Shown here: positions 1-11,544 of the stretch, piece by piece
How the letters are laid out: every line of letters begins with the position of its first letter
Position numbering within the stretch: the first letter of the stretch is position 1
DNA from: Polytrichum commune
Taxonomy: Eukaryota > Streptophyta > Polytrichopsida > Polytrichales > Polytrichaceae
Assembly (NCBI GenBank): GCA_950295325.1
Contig: OX485804.1
Location: 39,618,001-39,682,000 of the forward strand
Reading direction: 5' to 3'
Length of the DNA: 64,000 nucleotides
Translations under genes and position numbers: made by a program
The notes under the pieces: generated by a model
The model's database searches: none
The model's input: the letters and a program-made list of their open reading frames with translations, nothing else
Told to the model about the DNA's origin: nothing

Positions 1-2682
1 ATAGAGAGGATTAAAATCATTTGAAATAAAAATTTTAAAGGAATTCCAAATAATGAAGGGACCATTAAATGTAGACAATCCCATTATAAGTAAGTTAGAT
101 GGACATAAAACGTGGGCCATTATTTTTTTGTAAAATTAATATAGGGGCTAAAGATAAGGATCCTAGAAGGTATGTTTAGTATGTTTGCTATGGTCTCCTA
201 TGTGTTTTCTTCATAACTTTGTTTGCAATGATATTACTGTTTGCACCCTTCTTTGTTTCCATGGTTTCCCTTAACACTTGTCAATGCTTTAGGAAGTAGA
301 TTAGCTTTTATTACTTAAAAGGAATATAGAGTACAAAAAATTGCAGTGACTTGGACAATATAAGTAATGGAAGGGTGCAAACAAATGGGCCATTTTTGAA
401 ATTTAAGTAATTATAGGGAGACTTTAATTCAACCCTTGAAGGTAAATAGCCCCAAAACAAAAAACCCCCAGCCACACGTGGTGCACAAAAATGCCTTAGA
501 GTGACCTACCCGTGCTCCGTAGTAGTCCTACACAGAAGCAACATCCACTTCAATTTGGTCCTTAAACTATGCACTGTCAAACTTTTAGTCTTGTGATGTG
601 AGAAAACTGTAGAGTTGTGGTAGGTTTCTAAGCTGATGAAAGGATTCATGTGGCTCCTTCATTGCTTAACTCCTAACTGCTCAAGGCTTCACATTCCATT
701 TTCAGGCACCTCAAACACCAAGTGCTTAAAATTTCCATTATGTAGGACCCTGTTGTTTTCAAGTTCAACTGTACCGATGTGAACTAGACTCACATACATT
801 CTTGCTAGGGAAAATTGAAGTCGACCGGACCACATTTTCTAGGTCAGTTTGACATATAAACATGGGCTTCATCTAGGGGGCAACTAGAGAAAACTTTGGA
901 ATGTTTCGTTTTATGACCATTTTGGTCATGAAACAAATTTTAGAAAGTTGGCAACTTTGCCATAATATTTTATGTGGATGACAAAAAAGCTACTCCCCAA
1001 AAAATGGGTCTTTTTGAGCAAATTTAGATAAAGTCCATCACCCTCAAAGTTGGAGGGGCCACATGAGGTCATTTTGGGATATTTCCCCTTTTTCATGGTG
1101 CAAGAAACATGTGCACTAAGTTTTTTTCCCAAGTCCATTAGGTCAAATTGTGCACAACCATCACCTTGTCCTAAGGAAACAAAACCCCACCCAAATTGGA
1201 CATCATGTGTGAAAGATATTGGCTCCCAAATTTGGCTCCTACATTTGAGTAACATGTGGAACCACCTCTCAAAACAAGCAATGCCAACCTAACCAAAAAA
1301 ATCCTACATGCTTGGAATATGATTTTTTTTATATGTTATTATGGCCCACATGTTAGTGGGACCACCCTACACCAGTGGATACCTTTCCATCCACGTAGAA
1401 TGCCACCTAGTGGGTCGCAAACCCTCATAGAATATTAGGTGGTGACCCATTTTGGGTTGCTTGAGCATTTAAGGGCTAAGTTACACGCAAGTTGCAAGGA
1501 TATTAGGTATTAGGGTGCATCACTAATGGTGTCTAGACTAAGGACTAATTTAGACTACAATGAAGAAGTGTACTTGTCGGTCAAGAATTTCAGCCCAAGA
1601 CAAGGTTATTTGAGTCAATTGTTGGTATGGTAGACACGATGGAAAAAAAGTTAAAAAAGTTAAAAAAAAAACCTCAAGTTGGAGCATTATGCATGCTAAG
1701 TTGTTGGTCCAAGGGTTTGAAATTGCCCAAGAAACTTGACCTCCGGAGAACTCCCCAGTATATTGGCAACCATATCATTTTTTCATACATGCTTGGAGTA
1801 CTCCACTAGAGAAGTCTTGGCCATAGTGTAAACCCTAGCCAGTGAAGAGCCCATTTTGTAGCTAATCATGTTACTCCGTTCCCCTAAAGTTATGAAGCGG
1901 TGCACTTCTTCACCGAAGTTTAATCCGGCCCTAACTTCCATGTCACAAATATGTTGCACCATTTAGGGAACCTTTCATGTTAACCCCTTTATGTATTTGG
2001 GGTCACATATGACCTCGAATTTCACGTAAACTTTAGTTGGGAGGTTATATGTTGGTCATTTTGTGAACTATATGTTATGGGTAGTGGTACCACGGAGCAC
2101 CCTTGCAAGAATTTATTTACTTATTATTATTGGAATCCATATATCTCTCCAAGTTGTGGAATTTATTACGCTGTATGGGCAACGACGTGGCCGCCTGGGC
2201 ACCCATTCGCAATCTTCCCACTCATATTACGACACGTGTCTTATCCTAAAGGGGTGGTCCTTGGCTTACAAAAGCAACTGCGAGAACCAACCAAAGCAAG
2301 TCCTACCATTAATCCTATTGTCCTATGTGGTGGCGTGTGAGCGATCATCCCACATGGCCATGAGAGCTTGAGCCTTGCAAAGCTCCAATGGATTCCTCCT
2401 GCTTTGGACATTCAATCATCGGAATCATGAAGCAATCTCCGTGCATTTGAGAGGTTGGATCGGAAACAAACACACAATTCAATGAACTGAGATGCACAAT
2501 TACATGCCATCAAACCCAACATGATCGGTGGCCGAAGAGTTGAAAACTTTCTACATTTTCAGCACCAAACACATAACGCTACTCGGGCATGTATAATTCC
2601 ATGCACATTATTGTTGGATTCACATCCACTACACAATCTGCACTTGCACATTTCCCCCTTTGAAAGTACAGATTTTTTGCCA
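1..2682. other. Gene-poor AT-rich DNA
   Basis: I see no supportable gene here. Short open frames on both strands are unlinked, lack splice context and show no recognisable motif. The stretch looks like old repetitive plant intergenic DNA. Confidence 0.6.
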
Positions 2683-3890
2683 TGGCTGCACAACAACGAG
2701 GAATCGTTGACATCCTCCCTGCTCCAAGAGACTGCCTTAAGTTTGTGGGAGAGTTTATGGTTTAATTAAATGAATATTGTGCTCCAGATTCTCAGATACT
2801 CGCTCTACTTCATAATGAATACCTCACCTGACTCCCTAGTGATTTCAATTCAAACGTAGACTTAGGTCCTCCTTACCTCCAATCACGAACTACGCTACAT
2901 GTTCAACAATTCTTGAAAACAATTTTCAACAGTTTCCAAAACACATTGATGAAATTCTTCGCAACATTGTGTGACCGGACTCACCTGAGAGAGCGATGAA
3001 GACCTAAGAACACGCCTTTTTAGATGCCCTCCTGCACCGTGTCCGTATAAACATTGTGGACGTTGCTGATTATTAATAACTGGAATTCGGCGATGCATGT
3101 GATCTGGATGAGGGCAATGCTCCGGGAGAACCGACAGTTAGTGACAGATGAACCGGTTGAAGTTCAAGACTTCACAGGAGAATTACCGATCACTTTAGAG
3201 GAATTTATGGAATGTACTCCAAATTAATATAGAAAAACCGAAGGACGTCAACAACAGGTCACCGGTTGGACTTGCAAACACTAGGATCTCAACCGATTAT
3301 GCCCAGAAATCTCCCCGATCACTGATGAGGAGGAGCTCCCTTTGACCAAACAAGAATGGGCACTTGCACCCACTGAATTCATTTCCTCCCGATGTTCAAT
3401 AGTCACAACTTCAATGACCAAGCCTTTTGGCTCAGAAGGAGAACCGTCCTCCATTCGGAGAATCGCATGAATCGTTAAACTCCCCAATTCAGATCGTAGT
3501 CAAGGATGAGGATCATGTTCCGATCATTTAGGCTTATGCTTCCATCAACGTTGCAACTCCTGACGCCGAATTCATTGGCGAATCTACTCCCAGGCAACGA
3601 GAGCTCCTCAATTGGGCGATTGTGCAACCATGATTCAAGAGCTGGCCGTTCGAAATGCAATAACTTAGGATCACAAAAGCTCTGCCCCCTTGCTGAAGCT
3701 CTCCAATGACACACTCTCAAGAAGCGCTGCACATGGAGCATTTTGTAGACTCCTCGTCAAAGTCCAAGGAATCACATGGGCAGCTCCTCGCCAATTCCCA
3801 AGATTTCGTCACCAAGATAGCCCAGTTTCAATCCGTACGTTCATATGGAGATTGAAAGGTCACTTTTGCTTAAAAGTTGACTGTTGAGCC
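2683..3890 (+). pseudogene. Decayed coding remnant, possibly retroelement gag-like
   Basis: From an ATG at 2683 (MAAQQRGIVDILPAPRD) the plus strand gives protein-like stretches broken by many stops and frame changes. Examples are a segment with LALLHNEYL, one with ITLEEFMECTPN, one with ITDEEELPLTKQEWALAP and, near the end, TPRQRELLNWAIVQP and EALHMEHFVDSSSKSK. Acidic, helical and Gln-rich character with no catalytic motif resembles a decayed gag, but I cannot name a family. It could also be a dead host gene. No long terminal repeats were noticed around it. Confidence 0.25.
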
Positions 3891-4106
3891 TAGAATGGTT
3901 AACAAATAGAATACGTACCCCAATCTCTTCTAAACACATGTCTTCATGATCTTACATTCTTACCTGACCCGACATCACTCATATGAAGTTGTCTGATTAG
4001 GAAAAACACCCATGAAAGATCCTGTTATTTCAAAAACTACCTCACTACAAGCTTGCATACCCAGGGAGGTCACTCTTAGTAAGATACTACAAACCATGTG
4101 CAAAAT

Positions 4107-4142
4107 TATATATATATAGACATATATATATATATATATATG
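4107..4142. repeat. (TA)n microsatellite
   Basis: Two blocks of alternating TA separated by a few bases. A run of 14 C follows at 4353-4366. Confidence 0.85.
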
Positions 4143-4800
4143 TGGGATGGAATCAAATAAAATAATTTAAAAAAAAATAGCATAAATGTAGGGGACTATA
4201 ACTTTTTGGAGAGCATACTAGATATTTCAAGTTTTTTTCTTCTAAAAAACGAAAAATAAAATAAAAATCCATGAATATGCACAGTACTTCAAGACCTCCT
4301 TGAAAAAAATCCCTTTATTTCATGTGATTCATATTCCTACAAGACACTTACTCCCCCCCCCCCCCCTTGACATGCATACTACCTAATTGGACATTTTCAA
4401 CTCGCCATGTGGGCATTCAAAGGGCTTGCCATTGGGGAGGTGGGTGCATGTTGGCTTGCTCCCACCCATTCAAGGTATTCACCTTTGAAAGAAGGCAATA
4501 ATCTTTGAGGGCCCTCTACATCTCGTGATGCTTGTTTTAACATTATAGAAAGAATTATGTCACCTCAAAAGTTGAAGCAACACCATAATGCATGCAGGTG
4601 GCAGCATTGGAGTTGTCTTTCTTTGCTACATACATTGCCAACATATGGGGCAAGTTAGGGACTCAAGTTTCGGGCTCCTAAAAAATGATACTCATGTTGG
4701 TCAAACATCAATTAAAAAAGGTTGTAGAAAAATCCAGACTTAAATGTTTCAATCACCATAGTAAATTAACACCTTGCATTTAACTAGAAAATAATTGTCA

Positions 4801-5195
4801 CAACTACACCAAATAGTCCCATTTGTGTGGGTGAAAAATTAGCATGGAAATCATTAGTGTGGGTCACCCTTATTTCTAGTCAAGGTGGGATTTACATACG
4901 TCCAAGACATTTGTATCTCCCCTTAAGTCTTCATGAAGAATTTTAAAGAACACCTCACAATATTAAAAAATAAAATAAATATAACTATTCACCTTACATC
5001 AAAAGTAGCACAAAAAATAATAATCACACATATTATTTTTTCTTAAAATAAAAATTGTGGCCCATGTTAATTCTCTACTAGAAATATAGTTTGGTTTGAG
5101 ATTAATGTGGCCCGTGTTGTTTCTCATCATGAAATTTAGTGTGGGCTCTAGAAAATCATTGTGGCCCATAGAAATAGTACTACTTATTGTAGTCA
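4801..5195. mobile_element. MITE-like dispersed repeat, copy 1
   Basis: This segment is clearly related along its length to 33336-34092: both begin CAACTACAC(C/T)AAATAGTCC and share blocks such as GTGTGGGTCAC, AAGTCTTCATGAAGAATTT and GTGGGCTCTAGAAA. The end (ACTACTTATTGTAGT) is roughly an inverted copy of the start, so it is a short terminal-inverted-repeat element without coding capacity. The target duplication is not clear. Confidence 0.6.
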
Positions 5196-6131
5196 TACTC
5201 ATCCTAAGTGAATGTGTTGAATATGTTTTGCTAAATCAAAGGTCAACTTCTAGTGCAACATCAATAATGGATTTCCACAAGATCCATCAAAGTGGAGCAA
5301 TGTGTTGAGTACATTTGTTGTGAATACTTTGAACTTTTGAGGATGTGTAGGGGTTTGATAACAAAATAAAAAATCACATGAGCGCGTTACCTCTGCACAT
5401 AAGTAATTGACCCTCTAGTTGATTGCTCGCATTAGCAATCAATTGGGGAGTCAACTACTTATTTGAGCTATATATCATCTCCCTAACGACTTTCATAGTA
5501 GCATTTGACCTTCTTAGATCTTCATACATTGCATGTAAGTTGTCGGCTTTCTCGTTGATTGCTCCCATTGACAATCGACTAGACTCTCGATTGCTCATAT
5601 TAATTAATAGTCAATTGGGGAGTCGACTCCATACGTGGATGGGTGCATATGGATTTAGGGAACATTGAATGGAACATGGGAGAAAAACCAACAATTGTTT
5701 GAATTCGGATAAGAAATGTGTTATATCACAACAAAGGTAATATAAAGATACTAAAATTTTACAAACAAATTCATGTCAATAATACATGCCTATTAAGTTT
5801 ATGAAAACCCCCTTTATGTCGCAACCCTTGCTAGCACCCCTTAACTATCTTGGTTATTTTTCAACTCTAGCAAGGATCACGAGCGCTAACCCTTTGCATT
5901 CCGCCATGCTAATGGTTATCTCTCCATACTGCGGACCTCTTAGTTCATAGGATAAAGACCATCCCTCCTACACTTGCATTCGGAACTCACCGTTTAATTG
6001 GTGACTAGTGGTAAGCTATGAACTTCTATCCATGGAAGTCCAATCTTTAGTTGATTATCGTGTTGCCATAGCAACACTACAACAACCCGCACCATACTAG
6101 GCAACTATATATGCTCCCATGTTGGGTCAAT
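5196..6131. other. Intergenic DNA with a short imperfect repeat
   Basis: No gene is supported. At about 5420-5625 a motif of the type ATTGCTC...AATCAATTGGGGAGTC occurs twice with variation. The last bases are the pre-insertion flank of the large Mutator-like element. Confidence 0.5.
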
Positions 6132-6140
6132 GCCGGTGAA
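6132..6140. repeat. Left target-site duplication of the MULE
   Basis: GCCGGTGAA here is repeated exactly at 17428-17436; identity extends one more base, GCCGGTGAAG. The length of 8-10 bp suits Mutator elements, which usually make about 9-bp duplications. It lies next to the left inverted end. Confidence 0.75.
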
Positions 6141-6230
6141 GAGGGAAGCTATCTTATGAGCGATGAGCAGTGAGCGGTGAGCGGTGAGCAGTAACACATG
6201 AGCAATGAGCAGTAACATATAAGCACAAGT
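6140..6230 (+). repeat. Left terminal inverted repeat and subterminal repeats
   Basis: After the outer bases comes GCTATCTTATGA, then iterated 8-12 bp motifs of the type GAGCAGTGAGCGGTGAG and CAGTAACACATGAGCAATGA. Clustered subterminal motifs are typical transposase-binding regions of DNA transposons. The related right end is 17388-17427. Confidence 0.65.
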
Positions 6231-6280
6231 GAAAGGGCCCTATTTCCATGGATCATTTAGAACACTTTCAATCCATTGTT

Positions 6281-6430
6281 GATTTTTATTATAATAATTC
6301 AAACCAATACATGTCATTTATTGACATCCTTATACATGTAGCTACAACTAGCACTTGTACAACCACTCACATTCTACAACACCAGCAAATTCAAGTAGGT
6401 GCATAACCTCATTATACATATATGTCGGTG
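6281..6430. repeat. Duplicate of the transposase 3' end
   Basis: This segment closely matches 6856-7005, including the bases that encode the last residues of the transposase and the flank TTTTTATTATAATAATYCAAACCA. It is a local direct duplication about 575 bp apart. The SINE lies between the two copies. Confidence 0.8.
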
Positions 6431-6544
6431 CCATAATTGTGAGCCACTCAAACTGCTCACGGGTTGAATAAAGGCCCAGAATCTACAAAAGAAAGAAAAT
6501 TAGATATTAGAAATAATGAATATGTAGGTAGCTACTAGGTTTTG

Positions 6545-6745
6545 AGACATCCGCCTGTGGATGCGAGTTGTGTAAGAGACTGGTATTAGGTCTGGATCAA
6601 CCCGGGTTCGAATCCAGTTGGTTACATTGACTGGTGCTATCCCAAATTGAGCTAGTGATAAAGCAAGAATAATCTATAGGCGGATACCAAGAAGACGTTA
6701 CTACGCGGATGTGCGTAGAATCTTCTTAATTATTTTTTATTTTTA
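6545..6745 (+). mobile_element. tRNA-derived SINE
   Basis: A perfect RNA polymerase III B box, GGTTCGAATCC, lies at 6605-6615. An A-box-like stretch (TGCGAGTTGTGTAAGAG) sits upstream at tRNA spacing, and the 3' end is T/A-rich. The body has no open frame. The edges are approximate. It is not a functional tRNA gene because no acceptor stem or anticodon arm is evident. Confidence 0.65.
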
Positions 6746-6938
6746 GAAACGTGTTATTATTTATCCGTGTGAATCAATCAAACCACACATGGTTATGTCG
6801 CAGTCTAAATAAAAATGAAGTTACTGAATCATTTGAAATACTTTCAATCCACTACTAATTTTTATTATAATAATCCAAACCAAAACATGTTATTTATTGA
6901 CATTCAAATATATGTTGCTTAATAGAACACTTGCAATA

Positions 6939-9900
6939 CTACTCACATTCTACAATACTAGCAAGTTCAAGTAGTCGCATGACCTCATTATAGGTATATG
7001 TAGGTGCATGAATGAACTTGTCACTCTCGTAATCCACCTTGCACAAAAATCTAAACACATAATAAAGATGTTTACAATACACCCATTTTCTTTTCTTTCC
7101 CAATGCATGAGAGGACATTTTCGTGAAATCTGGACATGTGCAATGCGGGATATCACCAATTGTGACATGATAGGTGATATCCTGCTTGGAGACAATGTTG
7201 ATTATCACTCCAAAGCCCGGATATGGAATGGCAGTGACCCCAACCACATAGTAACCTTCCATGAGTCCGGCGCTTTCCCATTTGTTTTTGTGATCCGCTA
7301 GAGGTGCTATTGGATTACGACGCATTGTCTTCCCAAATCTGAATGTAAGGTGGGCGTCTGGGTTTGGTGGTATAGAAAAATGCGAGCGAGGGATGGGAAG
7401 AGTTGCGATTGTTGAAAGCCTACGACGAGGAGACAATGCCTTCCTCTACTGTAGTTGAAATCCAGCATCTTCAAGTGCCAAAACCTCCTCTCTCGATAGA
7501 TTTGTACCTATCTTCACTGGCCACGTGTTGGGTACTATAGGCCAATCCAACACATATTTCTTCTTACTGCCACTCACACAACGTTTGATGTCGTCAGGAC
7601 AAAACCAAAATTCATACTTCACATTGTTGGGAGAGCGAAATTCCTTCCTGAGCCCTTTGTATGTTGGAGCAGGTGTGCCATGTTTCCCAGTCCCGACTTT
7701 GGCATTGCACATAGTCCCTGTAATGGCCTGTAGTGCCCAACAACGTTTGGCTGAGTTGGGTGGCAATCTTGCAATGTGCCACTTAGAAGCAAGACAATCA
7801 GTCTCTAACACGGATGTAATATGAGCCACACCATGAATTGCAGAACTCAACGATTCCTTTATGCGTTGACAAGTTGCTCGGGTGTTGGGACGAGGAATGG
7901 AATAGTTCACTTTGTCGGGTCGATGAGAGTCACAATCAGCACCCGGTGGTAGGTTGAGTTTGTGTTCGGTGGAACCAAAGAGTTCTGACCCTTCCAATGC
8001 ACAATCTCTAGTGTTGACGTGTTTTGCCCATGGATAAGACTTCATGGCATCAGCCAACATTTTTGAATCTCCACACCTGGCAGCTGCTTTGAGTTTCAAG
8101 GAGGCCGAATTAGGACCTTTACCATCAGACCCCCCTTTCAACCATGTCCGGTAATTTGCAATTTGCATGAAGGCACAGATCATGTCGTCCACTGTAGCTT
8201 CATATAAACAAGTCATATTGTTGCCGGACTGTTGGAGCCATTTGTTGTGTACAGTCTCTGCAAGGTTGAATGTTGGCATTTCCGCACGCTCTTCTATTGT
8301 CATATCCTATGAACAACACACAAATACAAGGACAAGATAAACATAAGATAGATTATATATCTAGGTTTGGGTCGTTCGACCCAAAATGGCTGTCACGTTT
8401 GGGTCGAACAACCCAAACTGTTTGTTGTTTGTTGTGTACAGTCTCTACAAGGTTGCATGTTGGCATTCCCGCACGCTCTTCTATTGTCATATCCTATGAA
8501 TAACACAGAAAGACAAAGATAAGAAAAACATAAGATATACTACATTGAGTAATGAAGTTTGATATGTACTTACAAGTAGCATATGGCCACCCCATTGTCT
8601 GTAACGAAAGTGCCAAAATCCCAACCACTCTGAAAGGCCAATGATGGCTTCTTCGGAGGCAGCTCCAGATGACAACCACCAAGAACGAATCACATGGTAT
8701 TTGGTCTCAGCGTCGTCCATTGTTTTCGCGTCTTTGTAATCCTTGCATATTTGTTTGTGTTGAAATTGCAAGGATGGTTTGATATACTTTTGGATCACCT
8801 TATCCAAGCTTGCAGACCAATGGAAAAGACATGTACGCTCACGTGCAACCATAGGTAGACTTGGATCACCATCCCCATAAAATAGCCCTCACCGCATTCC
8901 AATTAGCTTGAGTACTATCGGCCATAAACCCTTTGAAGTTTACGTTTGGTACACCATTTTCTGCCATGACAGCATTCAAATTTTCCCGAAAGAGAATTTG
9001 TGCTGCACCATCTTCATATTGCATGTCACAACACGCAATAGTCAACACTTTACAGTATCGACTGTCGTACACACGTCCAGTCCTTCAAACGTTTGACATG
9101 GTCAAACATAATCCATGAATTCTCCATATCCCCACCGACTTGCATCCTCTTCACAAGCTCCACACCACTACCTGGAAGGTCTACAAACATTTTAAAAACA
9201 AACACTTTGTCCTTTGACTGCCCTGGGAACCGACTATCATGGACGAATTTGAAAGCAGAGTGGTCTTTGAGCGCCATAATACTATCCATAGTTTCCATTC
9301 CATTACGCAAAAAACGCTTTGATCCAGATACAAAGTTACGACAATTTGGAGACGCAAGAGTGCTGAATTTGTCCATGACGACCTCTAGGGTTGAACCAAC
9401 CAAGTGATGGCCTTCGACATTTGCGGGAGATTTGAGAAGGTAATCGGCCAAGAATTGTTTGCTCGCCGCCATAAATATGGCTGAATTTTTTGCTGTGGGT
9501 GTTTTCAATACTTCATTTGCAACGCATTGGTATGCCATGTCCAATGATTCACGGCATGTGCCATTGGCCACAGGGTGATCATGTACACCAAGATGAATGC
9601 AAGCCCTGGACATTCCAACGGATGTGGAGTGGATGTATATGATTCGAACATTACACAAAGCAATGCACACAGGTGTGGAACGACATACCTTATACTCGAC
9701 AGTGGACTTAGTAGGGGGAACAACACCCATAGCAAATGGGATAGGAGTTGAACCGGCCCATTCAGTGTTGTTCCGGAGGCCCCCATTGCAATTCATGTAA
9801 TCACAGTAGTCATTATGACATTGGAGATGACCAGCACAAGTAGAGCGCCGGAAGGACAGTCCAAAGTCATTTTGGATATTCGTGGTTTTGGTGGTGCACC

Positions 9901-10696
9901 AAGGGTGACCGTCGCACATCTTGTCTATGCCGTCCATTGAGCGACCATATGTACTTGGAGCTTTGACTGCCACAGGAGGCAAGAGAAACAAAACATCACC
10001 ATTAAAAGAAGATGGTAAGTACTTGACTTCACGAACATCTATATTGTCAAAATCAATGGATGCAAGATCGGACTTTGATCTTTTTCTTGACTTTGTCAGC
10101 TTCAAGGCATCAACCATAGTCAACCCTGTAGATGAAGGTGAAGGGTGTAGTGGAGGACGTTGAGAAGGTGAGATTTGGAGAACCACTTTCTTGTACATAA
10201 GACCGCAAGGGGATTTGGCTACATGTATAGGAAGTTGGGAAGGAATAGAATGAACACTTCTAAATAGAAATGGCGATGTGTTTGAAATATCAACAGATGC
10301 ACAAATGTCATCTTCTGAATCTGATAGCACAAACACACTATCATCAAGGGGTTCCACCTTAACATGTGCGATAGAGGGAATTTGAACTGTGGATGTACCT
10401 GATTCGTTTGTCAAAATGACAGTTGAAGCTTGCATCTGAGACTCAGAAAGTCCTATCACCCTATATGAACCAGGTCCTAAGATCCACATAAAACCAACAT
10501 CAGTTCTATTTTTTGGAACCAAAATCGTTTCATACACCTCTCCATCTGCAGAGTACATCTCATGCTCTAAATACATGGTTCCTATTTGGAGGTTGAATCT
10601 CAAACTAAGTAAATCCTCTGAAACACTCACATGACCATCATCTTGGAGTGGCAAGATGAAGGGAACAAAAGATCCATGAGCTCTAATGGTAGTCAT
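6939..10696 (-). pseudogene. Mutator-like (MULE) transposase with SWIM zinc finger, broken
   Basis: The ATG is at 10696. The N-terminal part ends in a Cys/His-rich region (CAGHLQCHNDYCDYMNC, then CIHLGVHDHPV) of the zinc-binding type seen before MULE catalytic domains. The catalytic part contains CCDMQ, FKGFMADSTQANWNAVR and a Glu-bearing GAASEEA...GFWHFRYRQWGG segment, fitting the MULE DDE core. After an intron (donor GTAAGT at 8573, acceptor before 8306) the C-terminal exon ends in a SWIM motif: HCTCPDF ... YCKHLYYV, about residues 85-110 of the last open block. Lesions are a frameshift near 9070, another near 8880 and an in-frame TAG at 7446-7448. A TATA-like CTATACAAAAG lies on the minus strand at 10762-10752. 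The product would cut and move the element; this copy cannot make it whole. Confidence 0.88.
8242..8545. repeat. Tandem duplication across the transposase intron acceptor
   Basis: 8242-8350 and 8428-8545 are near-identical (for example GCACGCTCTTCTATTGTCAT in both) and lie about 185 bp apart. Each copy contains the same splice acceptor and the start of the second exon. Between them lie two GGGTCG-type hairpins, the first a perfect one at 8366-8385. The upstream-most acceptor on the minus strand (8493) would give a short, quickly terminated product. Confidence 0.85.
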
Positions 10697-11218
10697 AGAA
10701 AATCAAAAGAACATATGAACAACACATCACAAAAATATGGGGTGAATGTTGCTTTTGTATAGAGTTGTATGAGGAAATGAATGGAAATGAAAACGTGTGA
10801 TACAATAATGGATGGAGATGAAAGCGTGTGATACATAGTATCTAATAATACAGAAGTGGAGATAACACAATAATAGTCAGAGAATATTTACGAGCAGGAT
10901 ATACACAAAATGGCGTCAAAAACTAAAAGTATTGGTAGAAATTTAAAATATATATGTGTGGACTGACGTAGATGTAGAAAGAATTAAAATTGGTTGGAAA
11001 AATAAATTATTGATCATTATGAATAGAACAAAGTAGGTGTCAGAAAATTTTGGCGGATATAACAAAAATAAACACATAATGACAAACGCGTCGAAATATC
11101 TCGTTCATTGAACGCCAATTACAACATGTGATCGTAATATACGCCGGAATTTGTGAGATAGACACATTGGAAGAATAAATGATAGTACCTGATAGAAAAC
11201 ATATCATAAACACCAACG
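10697..11218. promoter_or_regulatory. Divergent promoter region inside the MULE
   Basis: This 522-bp gap lies between the start codons of the minus-strand transposase and the plus-strand small ORF. It is AT-rich. A TATA-like CTATACAAAAG (minus, 10762-10752) precedes the transposase by about 60 bases. A shared bidirectional control region is inferred from the arrangement only. Confidence 0.45.
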
Positions 11219-11500
11219 ATGGTGGACGATGTAGAGAGAACACCCGTGAGGCCGAAGAGAAGACGTAGGAAAATTTTGTATTTCACTTCCGAGAAAGAGA
11301 GGTTCAGACTGAGTGTAGAAAAGAAGAATGCAAATAAGGAAGGGAAAAGAAATTTGTTGAGTATGGTAGAAGAAACTGTGAAGACAGTGGATTTTGATGC
11401 GATGGAAGATGATGAAAGTGCAAAGAGCAAAGAAGATGTAAACGATCGTATATCAGAATCCGAATTGAAGACGGGTTCAAAGAAGACGACAAACAAAAAG
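11219..11500 (+). CDS. Small basic/acidic ORF or first exon, unknown function
   Basis: The ATG at 11219 opens 94 codons ending exactly at a consensus donor (AAAAAG then GTAAGT at 11501), so this looks like a first coding exon in phase 0. The protein has a strong nuclear-localisation-like cluster RPKRRRRK near residues 11-18, then a charged Lys/Glu/Asp/Ser-rich tail with no recognised fold. It faces away from the transposase. No convincing second exon was found: the 64-bp repeat array follows directly, and the methyltransferase-like gene appears to have its own TATA box at 12827. It may be an accessory nuclear protein of the transposon, a decayed 5' part of a longer gene, or an unexpressed frame. 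Confidence 0.4.
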
Positions 11501-11544
11501 GTAAGTCAGTTCAACGTTCACATAATTTGATAGTGCATAAGTTG

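Noticed and set aside
926-1292. Overlapping frames of 109 and 80 codons on opposite strands
   Set aside because: No start context, splice sites or motifs; both cannot be coding and neither is convincing.
6605-6615. Possible tRNA gene because of a perfect B box
   Set aside because: No cloverleaf or anticodon arm; the repeat-like body with an A/T tail fits a SINE. The same applies to 35005-35015, 48898-48910 and 49150-49160.
9093-9407. Plus-strand frames within 7.0-10.2 kb
   Set aside because: Antisense shadows of the transposase gene.
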